Assembly: GCA_026261815.1 (NCBI GenBank)
Contig: JAMPIT010000379.1
Location: forward strand, 22,895,001 to 22,959,000
Reading direction: 5' to 3'
DNA from: Monarcha castaneiventris obscurior
Lineage: Eukaryota > Chordata > Aves > Passeriformes > Monarchidae
DNA length: 64,000 nt
Under the pieces are notes generated by a model. It saw only the letters and a list, made by a program, of their open reading frames with translations. It ran no database searches and was not told the DNA's origin. Each line of letters opens with the position of its first letter. The stretch's first letter is position 1. The translations under genes and the position numbers were made by a program. Shown one piece after another: positions 43,741-56,006 of this stretch.

Positions 43741-45294
43741 ATTTATTCTTTCTTTATGAAACCATATGAATGTTTCTTAGAACATGGTTCCTTTTTCTGT
43801 ATAGTATTTTATATATGTGCAGTTTTGTCTTTATCATGCCTTTGTAGAGTTGTAGGAATGATCCTGAGTTCATCTAGCCTGTATTTGGTGAGTGGCAAAT
43901 TAATAAGTCGGAGTGCAATCATAAAGCCAAACCACTTGATGATTGTTGACTAATTTTGTAAAAGTATTTTGTTTATTCATGACAAAGAAAAACATTAAAG
44001 GTTCACCATTTTACATATTTGCTGTTTATACACATCCTTCCCTTTCGCCTCAGAGGACTGAGACAACTCAACATGGCATGTTTGTTTATCTCCTTCCATC
44101 TGCTCTTTCCCACAGAGGAGGGTAAAAAACCCCTACATGCTCTATTCCAGGGCTGTTCTGCTGTGTGAATAATAAACTTTCTTCCTTAAGCCATGCTGCT
44201 GTACGTGCACGAGAAGAGTGGCAGGTGGGAGGAAATTTACATTGATTTTTTACAGGATTTCAGGATTTTTTATTGTTTTGGTTTGGTTTTATTTTTCCCA
44301 TTTTGTTGCCAGAGCAAGTGCCTCAGACCACTGCATAAGAAGAATGTTAGTCCAAAGAGGAGCCCAAGGGCAAAGAGGACATTGTGCTTGTCTACTCAGA
44401 AGTGATGTAGTGGAAGGGCTGCAGCTATAGCATTTTACATTGGGTGGTTATAACCACTTCAGCTATTTTTGAAATCATAGTAGGATGAGATCCAGAAAGA
44501 ACTTAAATAAGGGCATCTTCAGTTAATACCTCTTTAACATTTCATCTGCCGTGTCTTTGTCATCTGCTATCTTACCACCCCTTACCTTTGTCATCTGCCT
44601 TAAATACTTCTCATGTCATGTTGCTGGATCAAACTTCTAACTCAGTTTTATTTTTGGTATTTACATAATGAACAGTAGTTGGGTATGTACAAAGATCAAT
44701 CATGCCCTGCCTTGCCATGCTGGAAGTGATGTGCCAGACTTTCTTCTGCTCTGACCTGCCTTGACCTTCTCCAGATAACCTCTCTGCTGTCCTTTTTTGT
44801 CTGAAGGATTATGCTGATATGTTGAGGCACAAATGGGGCCACCTGAGAGGAAAAGGTATGTGGTATTTTTTTCAGTTCATTTCACAAGACCTTAGTGACT
44901 TTATCTAGGTGACTTCAAAACTAGTTAAAAAATTACTGGTCTTAATTTGTACAGCACAGGCAGATTATTTTTGCGGACACTAATAAATAATTACAATTTC
45001 TGCTCAGACTATCTAAAATTTGAGAAAATTCAAACTCCACATACGAGAATGGTGAAATCAACCTAAATTACCATATAAAAAGGAGCAGATAAATGAAAAA
45101 TCCTAAGTGATCACTGTTTCAAAACCTATGGAGATGCGAGATCTGCCCCATTTCAATGATTCAAGTTTCAGTGTGGTCGTTACAAGTTGCAGCAGCTTAC
45201 TTTTTAAAATATCTTTATGATTTTGTGAATTGAATCACAAGAATACAATGTATAGTTTATTGGATAGGAGGGGTTTAAGGTTGTTTTTAATAAA
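43741..45294 (+). other. RIPK2: RIPK2 3' UTR and candidate poly(A) signals
   Basis: No further coding exon follows the CARD stop. Canonical AATAAA signals lie at 44171-44176 and 45289-45294, and a GT-rich stretch follows the second. An ATTAAA variant occurs near 43995. Which signal is used cannot be told from the sequence. Confidence 0.55.
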
Positions 45295-45838
45295 GTAAGT
45301 TTTTGACATAAACTGGGTACTTGCCTTTTATCCTGCATCTCTCTGGAGGCTGTAAAATTCAAGATAGAAGGCTGAAACCAGGACCATGGTGCAATGAATG
45401 GCTGCGCTTTTTCTAGAGCAGACTAATGACGTTGAGCAGGGAGAAGTCTGAGGAAGGAAGGCCATGAGGAAGGCCATGCCAGGGGGAGTTTGGTGCCAGA
45501 ACTCTGTGTTTCACTGCACATCACATTTTAAGCCACATCTGTTGATTATTACCATTGCTTCAAAAAGGGTTTGTGTCACGCAAGGTAGCAAAGTAACATT
45601 TCTTCAGTGTGTGTCCAAAATTCATCATGTATTAGGAACTTCCCTGAGGAGCCACTGTAAGACACCTATGTGAGGGAAAAGAGCATCCTGCTGCTTTCAA
45701 AGTCTCCCTGCTGGTTCTTGCCTGTCAGGTCAGAACTAGCTTGGAGTCCCTTAATTACAATGATAAATGTGGCCTATGGAGTCACATTGAGGAATGGTGC
45801 TGTCACAGTGCTGCAATCACTATGGGCTGCTCCTCTTC

Positions 45839-46480
45839 ATGTGTGTCCTGGCTTGGACAAATTTGGAGGAAAATATCCTCGGATAGAAAGCAGGTTACAA
45901 TCACCCCTCCCCCCACCAGGTTCAGGGAAAAAAAACTTTTTCCTTGAAGGGAAGTGAAAAAGATAAAACCTATTTATTAACAAACACAGAGGAAAAGGAT
46001 AATAATGCTAAATAGTAAAACCCCTCACTATTGAGAGAAAACCTGGGAAGATTTTAGAGTCCATCTGTGGGTGTGGTCTCTCTCCTCCCCAAAGTTGGGT
46101 CAGCATGGGCCCACCTCCAGGGTCTTGGTGGAAAATTCTCCCGCTGTGTTCTGATGTTGTTGAAACAGTCCAGAAGAGAAAGAAGGGAAAAAACCAAAGT
46201 CCCAAGAAAACAAAGTTCAACTCTGTCTCTCTCTCTCCAGAGAAAAAGGAGCCAAAAAGCTGGCTGAGAAGCACCAAGGGTGTTTCCTCCCCCTTGCTGC
46301 CAGAGCAGAAACAGAGGAGTGTATCTGTGTCCTTGAACAAATCGCTTTGAAAGTTTGCTGGGTTTTTTCTCTCTCCCCTCTCAGGCTCAGTTTAAAGGCA
46401 CAGAAAAGGCACAAAAATAAATTCTGGGCAATAGAGCAGTGATAGGGGATACACATCAAAAGTCACCCCAAGACAATGTG
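45839..46480 (-). mobile_element. Solo ERVL-type LTR with 5-bp target-site duplication
   Basis: The LTR spans 45844-46475 in inverted orientation. Read on the - strand it starts TGTCTTGGGGTGACTTTTGA, has a poly(A) signal in the block complementary to TTTATTAACAAACACAG (about 45970-45985) and ends CCAAGCCAGGACA. ATGTG flanks both sides (45839-45843 and 46476-46480), the 5-bp duplication expected of ERVL. It resembles an LTR family common in songbirds. No internal viral gene is attached. Confidence 0.9.
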
Positions 46481-46665
46481 CCATCACCCAGGGGTGGCAC
46501 AGCTGCAGGAAAAGTAATTTTCTACCCCTAGCCCTGAATACACCCGCAACTGTAAGGCCAAAGCCCAGCCCTCCAAGGAAACCCTGAGGCCACTCAGTAG
46601 AAAAACTCCGGCCCATCTCCCTCCTCTTTCCTTGGACCCTGAGCCTCCCTCCATGATGGAATACA

Positions 46666-46850
46666 ATCATAGAACAATTCAGGTGAGAAGGGACCTCTGA
46701 GGGTCAGCTATGCCATGGTCAGGGACCTTCTGCCACAGTCAGGGACATCTTCAACTAGATCAGGTTGCTCAGAGCCCCGTCCAGTGTGACCTTGAATGTT
46801 TCCAGGGCATCAGACACAACCACTCTGGGCGACATCAACCCACCCTCTCC
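46666..46850 (-). mobile_element. CR1 LINE 3' fragment, inverted
   Basis: Begins on the + strand with AATCATAGAACAATTCAGGT, then GAGAAGGGACCTCTGAGGGT and ACTAGATCAGGTTGCTCAGA, the reverse complement of the CR1 3' end. Confidence 0.88.
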
Positions 46851-49800
46851 AACGTGTTAGGCACACACAGATTTCCTTGAGTGAAAGGGGGGAGGGGGCA
46901 GCCACAGCTGGGGCTTGAGGGATACAGACAAGGAGAATGATTTGGGGTAGGCATGAGGAAAGAGAGGTGGAGGTTGTGTGCCTGGCCATGCAGAGTGAAG
47001 GGTGTGTGGAGGTGACAGACATGAGAGTCAGTATGAGCCAAAGTCTGACACTTCTGTTTTAACAGTATTTTGTACATTCCTCACTTGTTCATGACAGATT
47101 TTTCTGCTTTTTCACTCCAAGGGGAAATGCTGCTGATGTTTCAGACTGACAGCAGAAGCTTTTCTCTGAGTCGTAACAGCTCACTGAGAGCCTTCCAAAA
47201 TGTGCATGTAGAAATTTCTTTTTACATGTACACAGGGGAAAATAGAAACTTAGGACTGCACATATTATTTTGCACTTGTTGGCGTTAGATTTTGTATGGT
47301 ATTTTAGCAGCTAGTCACTTAATAGTGGCTGCTCCTCATGTTCTGCTCCCATACCTGAAGTTAACACGGTTGGAAGAATTTTGTTGATCTGTGAGCTATG
47401 TTCTGTCCTGTGTCAACTTTATGGAAAAGAAGGTAAAGATCTCATTTTACCAAGATGACACAAATGGTGGCCTTCGTTTGTCATTCAGAGTCTTGGAGCT
47501 AATGGTGGAGGGCGTTTGGCAGTGTGTTTTCAGTCAGGGTTCAGTGTGAGTGCATCTGTTGTAGGTGAGGACTGTAGGGGCCTGTGCTGGCTGAGGCACA
47601 GAGGGCAGAGTTAAGGAACAGGAGGAAGCAGAGGACTTGGCAAGGGTGCCACTGAGCTGTTTGCTGCAGCTGAGCAATGGCATGAATGAAGAGGGCTCTG
47701 GAAATAATTGACGTAGTCTTGTTTCCAGTGCAGAGTATGGAGAGCCTTCCTGAGCAGTAATGGAAGTGTGGGCAGGAGATCAGAAAATGCCGCAGGTTTA
47801 TTAAGGCAAGCATGCCTTGCTTTGCTGTTCCATAAGGAAATATGTGTTTATATGTAACTAAGACACGCAGAAGAATCACTGTGAACAGTAAGTTGGTACA
47901 GGAGAAGCCTCACTGCAAACATTCTTATCAAATCCTGGAATACTGTAAAAATGAGTAAGAAAAACTTGTTACAAAGGCAGTCACATTAACTTCTTTATAT
48001 TATCCATCTTGCTTACTTAAAGTGCAAGATTAAGTGTAATCTTCCTTGGCAAAGGAACTAGATTTTGTGTTTACAGAATAAATGTTCAAGAAAAATCCTT
48101 TTCGTGTACAGTGCCTGCTTTTTGATTGCTCAATATTGATTTATGTGCTGTTCCTGTAAATCTATGGCAAATGTCCAGTAGTGTGTAACCATGAGGGTCA
48201 GACCAATAGAAATATGGGAGGCTTTAATGAAAAGGAGGCTCTGTTTCATGTTCCAACATGCAGCTTCTACAGACGTGAAACAAAGGGCTGAGGCTGGCTC
48301 AGGAGCAGGATATATGGACAATATAAAGGTGGTCTGATAGTAGAGTCCCTCAGTATAACACACAATCAGAAAACCAAGTTTGGTGCCCCAAATCAGAAAC
48401 AGGACAAACTCAAATTCAAATTTCAGAGTGAAAGTAATTACGCATTCTTGAAAATATGCATTCTGGGCTTCAGGCTACAGTTTGTTAACTATACTGCTAC
48501 ACTGTTAACTATTGCCCTGGCAGAAGAAAAAGACTTTAAGATGACAGAGGCTGCGATTAAGGAGCATGGTGCTCAGCCTCTCTGTCCAACAACAAGGAAT
48601 AACATCCCAGCAAAACAATCCTGTTGCCAAAATGCTTCTTGCTACATTATAATAAACTTGCAGGCAGCTGGAATTGTGCAATCTTTTCAGGCAGACTTAG
48701 AGAGCTCTCATTCTTCATAGATAAGACAGCTTGAAAGCTGTTTATTCAAAGAATTTGTCCTACACCTGCTTTGAATAAGGTTTTTAAAAAGCACAGCCAT
48801 TTCTGTGTAAACATTAACGGTATAGCTGTCTCAGTCTATCACAAAAAGCATGTTTATACAAGATATTACTTTTAAATGAAGAGCTAGGAGGAGCACTGGC
48901 TTATAAGAGAAAGATTTGTGTTGCTTTTATTATTCCTTTTGGTCACCGTGGGTTACAGAATGGAACGTGCAACATGATTCTATGCTCCTGCTTGTTTTCT
49001 TGTTGGACTGCTGTGGCATATTGGAGGGATATCTGTGCTTGGATTCAAATATTTTACTTTCCTGTGTGGATTAGTAGTCCAGTCTGATGAAGTGCTGTTA
49101 TCTGGTGCCTCAGCTCTAGTGACAAGACTCTTGACCTGCTGGATCAGCTCCTTCTAGATGCCCTTTGGCACGTGAGTACATCTTTCTTCACAGAAAACAA
49201 AAATCCCAAGTTAGTGCTCTTGCATTCATTAACTTTTCCCTCTGCCCAGAAGATTTTATTTTCTGGATGTTTACTTGTTTCAGTGGATATTATGCTGTAT
49301 ACCATACTGGCTTTCCTAAAGGACATCAAAGGACAACCTATTATTTCAGAAGACTAAGTGAATACACTGGGTAAATAATTTCTTTCTTTGCTTATTTTTA
49401 TCTTTGATTTTCTTTAAAGCTTACTTATTAAAATAAGATCTTAACACCAAATCAGCCCGTTTGGTGTCTCACGCATCATGTCATAAATTATTAGAAAAGC
49501 CACAGATCTATAATTCTGAAGATAAGAAAAATAACTGAGTTTATAAATATTTAACAATGCATAGGTTAAACTTAGGAAAAAATATATTAAAAACCCGGAA
49601 AAACATTTGGTTGTTTGAAATTAAATAATACCTATTCTCAGTTTACCTATTTAAATAATATGTGATTTTCAGTTATCTACCACTCTTTGTTAGTCTACCC
49701 CCTCTGAAAGTCTTTCTGATTTGGCAAGTTATGCCACCAGAATAAATATCTTTTTGTCATGTTAGTAAGAATCTCATTGTGGCTTTCTAAATCAGCAAGA

Positions 49801-52800
49801 AGGAATTAGACTGCATTATTGCATGCTATTCATGGTTTCAGGGACACATGGATGAAGGATTATTTTTTTCCCAACTTTCCTTTTGTTTTATTTCTATCAC
49901 AACTTTCTAAGGAATAGAGAGCAGCAGTTGCCTGCTTCTGCCTGCTAACGACCTAGCAGGTAAGGCAAGGCTAAAAGGAGAGTGAGAGAAGAGGCTATTC
50001 ACGAGTGTTAGCTTACCCATCCCAGTGAGGCAGAGGTGTTTATTTAGAGCAGCAGCCAGAGAGGCACTGTTCTGTTACAGCAGCCTTTCTGCTAAAGGAA
50101 GCAAGCATATCACCTACCCTCTGGTAAGCTGCTATCTTCTCTTTTTAATACCTTCCTCGGATTTGGGCTACAGGAGCTTTTCTCTCAAAACCCCTCTGGG
50201 ATTTGCTTTGGGGTGGGAGCAAGTCCCTCCTGAGGGAAAGCCAGTTTATGGCCGTAGTAATGCATTTGGAGCGGGTGAATGTGTGATTCATTAAATATTT
50301 TATAAACATAGAATTGGAAAACCAAAAGGAAATATGCCTCTTTCCTATTGAGTGAGAAAAATTTGCTTCAGAGGAGCTCAAAGTGGGGTTTTTGTTTGAG
50401 TTTTTAGTATTATAATTTCTGAGGGTATTTTATTTTATGCTATTTCCTCGCACTGTATAATCTTGTTTTGCTTGCTTTCCTCGTTGGGAAATGTCCAACA
50501 GTACATCTGCTATGAATACTCCCTTTGAGACCTGTTGATGCTCATACTCAGTAGTAGTGTCTTGACGTTTGAACTACACATTTTTGGTCATGTTGAAAAC
50601 TGCTTGCTCATCTGATTTCATGTTCCAATAGCTATTAATATAAATGTATATGTTTAGGTTTTTTTAACTTTTGGTCAGTGTTCTACAGGCAGGAGAAAAT
50701 TGCCAGAACATACTTGGAGAAAAATAAGGGATTGCTCCTGACTTTTACAATTGCTTTTTACATGCACATTGATTTCTAATACACACATAATTAAAATGTC
50801 CTAGATTTTAATTTTAAATGTTATTCTTAATCTCTCTAATTTTCTGACTAGAAACTAGAAAATATTGGGGGCTTATCAGTTTTCTTAGCTGGTTTGACTT
50901 TGCCTGGTTCATTAGTGGCATAGCACACTCATTACTGAGAAGTTATGTGAAGGTAGACAAAATTCACCAAAAGACCCTCAAATGAGGAGTAAATTTGGTG
51001 TCCAGCATGTTCCAACATCTTTCATAGGAGTTAATGTTCTAAATGCACTCAGCTTCCAAAGGAACATGCTGAAGGCAACGATAATTGATCTCTGAGACCT
51101 CATTGATTTACTAATATTTCTTGAGTTAAAAATGAGAATTTCAAAATGCTCTAGCAAATAGAGGTACCTCAGTCCCTCTGGAAGACTATGGAGCAGTTCG
51201 TAAGACTTCACAAGTCTGTGAGTTCCTGTGGAAGTGCATAAGCACTTCCCTGACCAAGCCTTGCTGAATCACTAATTACCTCCTTGAGAAGGAAGCAATC
51301 ACTCATGAGCTGTAGACCCCTGAAGAATGGGAAGTGTCTGAGAAAATCCTGCCCTGCCAAACCAGCCCTACAGTAATTTATGGAAGAACTATCTTTGATT
51401 GCAACTCTAGTTTTCAACTACTATCAACCTGTCCCTTCTTCCTTCCCTTTTCTGTATGATTTTTGGCTGTGGCTTAAGAAATGAGCTATTGACAATTACC
51501 TGTATGTGGTGTTACTGTTTCCTTTAACTTCTCAGGTGTCGGTCTCCAAGGCCCTTTCTGTTGCTCTTTGCACACACAGCTGGGAGGTAAACATGAAGCT
51601 GCAAAGGATTTAGGGCCATTATGGCTGTCTGGGCTCTCAAGGCATTGTGCTTTCCCAGAGAGGAATATTTCCCTCCATTTATTGAGAGAAAGAAAAAGGA
51701 AGAACTGCATGAAAATAGGGTTCTAAGTTCTGTAACAGAGCTCACTTGCTGACACAAAGGCAAGAGTTGGCAGCTGTGTCATTCAGCCTGCTGTGGCCTC
51801 TGAGGCACATTGGCACACTGATTCCAGAAACCAACAGCTCTTTCTGTTTGTCACAGTCCATGGGACCAAGAGAGCAAGGACCTTCCTTACCATCAGGAAG
51901 CTTTTATGCTTTGCTCTTCAGGCTTCATGCTCAAGAGTTACTAAAATACCTGTACTGGTATTTTTGCTACCATAAAGTTTTATCATCACAGTACCCGACG
52001 GTGTTAAAGCAGAATGCAAAGAACCTCAGTTTTTTAATTACTGCCTAAATTAAAACTTTCTGGTCTCAGGAAGCCACTCTGAATGCTAGAAGATTCACTG
52101 TAAGTATTTGTCATCTATTATAATACCGGATTTTACAACTGCAAATGGCCACCCCTGTAAGAAATCACCTTATTACAGCTCTGATGGTTGTTTCCAATAA
52201 GCTCTCTCAGTTAGTAGCTTTTTCTGGCTCTCACTTGGATTATGTGCACCCTCAAAATGTGACCTAAATGTCCAAATGATGCAGAAGAGGTATTGAAGCA
52301 TTCTTGAACACTTAAGCTTCTCAGCTTAAGCTTCTTGGCACACCAGTTTGAGGCAGAAACAACAGTGATGGTCCCAGAAAGGGAAGATGGTGGCATGAGG
52401 ATGAAGTGACAGTGATGACAGTAGGACAGGGCTATTGGCCAGGTTCAGCAGGAACAAAACAGCAGAAGTTATTAATGAGATGAAGAGTTAGACAACAGGC
52501 ACTGGCCATATCCACAAATAGTTTTCATCACTGCCTGGAATATAACAGAAGTAAATTCTTTATATACTTAAAAAAAAAATATTCTTTTGCAATTATACAG
52601 GGACATCTGTACAGGAGACTATTTCCTATATTCCACTAATTTTCTTAATTGCATGAAGACTTTGCTGAGAACTAGCACGAGTCACGACTCAGTGCATCTT
52701 GTTTATTTAAGACATAGTCCTGAATAAAGAAATCAGTAACTGCTTCAACATGGTGATGGCACTGAATGAAACCAGTGCACTGTCAAAGCTGCAGTTATTT

Positions 52801-55488
52801 TGGAGGAGGACAGGCTGAAGCTGTTTAAAACATTTTGTTCAAAAATTTCTACTTTCGAGTTATATAAATTAATTACAGTGAATTTGCACATCTTGGTTAT
52901 GGAAACTGTGTCTCTTACCCTTTGATTCTCAGGCCATACCTATTTGTGGACTTATTTGAGGGTTTGGGTAAAAGTTTTGCTAATGTGACATCTCTCAAAG
53001 TACTGAATTTTGAACTGTTTCTTCTAATCGTTTTTCTCTCATAATGATTTCATCCGGAGTCACTTATTTATGGAAGAAATCCTTCTCTACACAGCTCCAG
53101 TTACACATTTTTAGAAATCGGAAATAATCTTTTGGTGGCACAAGAGATAAGAGAAAATTATGCAAAACATTGTGTTACTTAAGAAAATAATTTAATCTTT
53201 ACCTTTGTGCTCTCCTTAAAGCTTCAGATTGTAAAAGTGCTACTAGACTTCAGAAGTACTGCCAGTTTAAACGATCAAATTCCCTTTAGCTACCAGGCCA
53301 TCCGTACTAGACATCAAAGTTCAGGTTTGATACCATGTGTGCAGGTTACCTGCACCTACCAATTACTTGATGTATTCTTTTTTACAGGAAAGTAACTGTA
53401 TCTCACTTATCAGTGAGGCTTTATTTCAGGATAGCCACTGGGTTTGATCACTACTCGCATAGTTCCACATTCACATCACCTGGGTAACAACTGCATTTTA
53501 AATTCTCACACCCTTTGAGATGTACCCACTGAAATATTTGAGCATTTCAGCTCACAGCCAGAGCTTGCATTTAAAAATCTGAAAAAAATGTATTAAAAAA
53601 AATACTAGATCAAGCATAAGAAACACAAGATGATTTTAAACTATCTATGCTGAAAAAATAGTATTAATTCAAAATTATGCCCAGATTTTTAGCATGCTGT
53701 TATCATGATGAGCTCCCTGGACAGCTGCCACTGTGGGAGGGGCTTCTGCCAACATTTCATGTAGCCACTGAGAACAGAAATGGAGACAGGAGGTTCTGGA
53801 AGTATTGGCCTGTATTTTGGGATGGGGAGGGTGACTTTTTCCTCTTTTCTGTCACACAGAAGGAAATGGATAAGGCTTATCAGAAATTTAAAGGAAGATA
53901 TATCAATGGTGTGTTGGATGCATGAAGTTTCTCCCTGGAAACCAGGATGATGTATTTTATTCAGAGAGGGATGATGTGAGAAGTAAGAGGAGTCAGCAAA
54001 AAAAAAAGAGAGACTGCAGTCATGCTTGGACACTTATGACAAGAGTTAATATTTAACTTCATTCCAGTGTTCCCACAGTGTTCTTGCGGTTAGAGAAAGT
54101 GCCATTGGGATGAGAAAAGCATTTAATCTTTAAAGAGAGTTTGGCATCTTTTATTTTTTAATACTCATCAAGCCTCGTTTGCTATTTGATCAATTAGGAA
54201 AGAGAGTTGCATCAAAAAAGCTGGGAAGGAACACATAGAATTATATTCAGGGTTGCTAAAACAGTCATACTTTACAAAGGAAAGCAAACCTTTCAGGAAG
54301 TTTGGGTAGGCCAGATTGTTTTAAAGTGGCCATTGACCCACATTTTAACAACATAAATTTGTGAATCAAATGTAATGTGTAAACATTTGTAATCAAATGG
54401 GTTTTGCCAGTGTTGCATGGATGAGCTTTGTTCTACTCAATGAACTTGGATCTAGGTCATAGGATTTTGAGGAAGTTATCTTTAGAAGTGCTTTAGAGTG
54501 TGTGTGGAGGGGGGAAGGGAAGGAGAAACAAATGTTTTTGAGACAGGCACAAAAATTAGCCGTTGTTCTAAGCACCCTTATCCATCAGCAGGACCCAAGG
54601 TCTGAGACAGTCACTGCAGTCCTGGGTTCCTCATCCCCAGGGACCCCAGCCCAGAGCTGTGCATGTGTGCACAAGGCTGACTGATCCATGCAGCTATGCA
54701 GTTAGGGCATCTTTCCCAGCTCCCAGCATACTTGGATCTTGTCCTGCAAGCACCAGAGGGAGACGCTTTTACAGGCATGTTTTGTTGAACTCTCTTATAC
54801 AGAAGCATTCCAGGGACAGAGTGTTCCAGACTCAGTCCCTATGAATGTTACTGGCTTCTCCTGAGAAGTCAAGTGAGGTTAATAGCTGACCAAGCTGCAT
54901 TGTTCACTGCAGCAGCAATCTCATCTCTAAGAGCAGCTAAAACTCTTTTTTTACCCTCATATTTACATTTACCTTGTGAGATTAGAGGTTTGGAGGATCT
55001 TTTTCTGTCTTCTTTGGTATTCCCCAGCAGAACAGTTTTCAAGTGAATGTCATTTGATGAAACAAATAATAATGAAATAAAATTCTTTCTGGGATAAGAA
55101 CAAAATTTAGGGAGAGGTATTCTTGTAGTGGGCACTCCAGCTGTATTAGAACATGTTTCCAGGGGTACAGTGTCTCCTTCCTTAAAATATTTTCCTTAAA
55201 ATATTTTCAATAACGTAACATAGAATTCAAGACAAATAATAATAGTGAACTGAGAGTTAACAAAACCTTCAGAATCTATAACCAAGGACAGTGGCCTCAT
55301 ACTTATCCACAGAAAAGGTATGCAACTGTGAAAGTTAAGAAAATTCACTGGTGTGCAGTTCCTGGACTGCAAGATAAAAGCAGGCAAAATAGTTGTTCTT
55401 TGTATCATTTATGCCCTGTATGTTAATCATCTTATCCATGACTCTGATGCTGTATGTATTACAAAAGGTGTTCTCTTCTCATTTTCAG
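46851..55488. other. Intergenic DNA between RIPK2 and the SLC7 gene
   Basis: About 8.6 kb without a supported coding exon. Upstream non-coding exon(s) and the promoter of the transporter may lie here; one weak candidate is a stretch ending in CTCTG|GTAAGC at 50122. Open frames such as 48448-48720 (+), 53677-53925 (+) and 47541-47879 (-) show no domains. A short 14-bp tandem duplication lies near 55179-55206. Confidence 0.45.
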
Positions 55489-55504
55489 GTGATGTGATTT
55501 GAAG
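55489..55504 (+). promoter_or_regulatory. 5' UTR end with a start-stop uORF (ATGTGA)
   Basis: After the acceptor CATTTTCAG the mRNA would begin GTGATGTGATTTGAAG just before the main ATG. The ATG at 55492-55494 is followed at once by TGA (55495-55497), a minimal upstream ORF seven bases before the main start. Such elements can stall or divert ribosomes. Use in vivo is unknown. Confidence 0.5.
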
Positions 55505-56006
55505 ATGCCAACCCCTTGGAAAATATGCTGCAACAAAAAATCCAGGACTAAGAATGCAAAGGCTGAAATGGACACTATGTCAGAGACAAGTGAAAAAATG
55601 CAGATGAAAAAAGAAATCACATTACTAAATGGAGTTTCTTTAATTGTAGGGAACATGATTGGCTCTGGGATATTTGTATCACCCAGAGGTGTTTTAATGT
55701 ACAGTGCTTCCTATGGACTCTCTCTAGTCATCTGGGCGCTTGGTGGGATTTTTTCCCTGTTTGGGGCTTTGTGTTACGTTGAACTGGGAACATCCATCGT
55801 GAAATCTGGAGGCAGTTATGCCTATATCCTGGAGGCATTTGGGGCCTTTGTGGCCTTCATCAGACTCTGGTCTTCCTTGCTGATTATCGAACCAACAACT
55901 CAGGCAGTGATAGCAATCACGTTTGCTAACTACATTGTTCAGCCACTTTTTCCCCACTGTGAACCTCCGTATGATGCAGTCAGGTTGATTGCAGCTGCAT
56001 GTATAT
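55505..56006 (+). CDS. SLC7 y+LAT-like coding exon 1 (TM1-TM4)
   Basis: Starts at an ATG with A at -3. In-frame Met22, Met25, Met32 and Met34 are alternatives, and the conserved family sequence begins at about residue 35. It contains [32 protein letters not shown] and YILEAFGAF. Cys152 lies in LFPHCEPPY. The donor is ATAT|GTAAGT. Confidence 0.92.
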
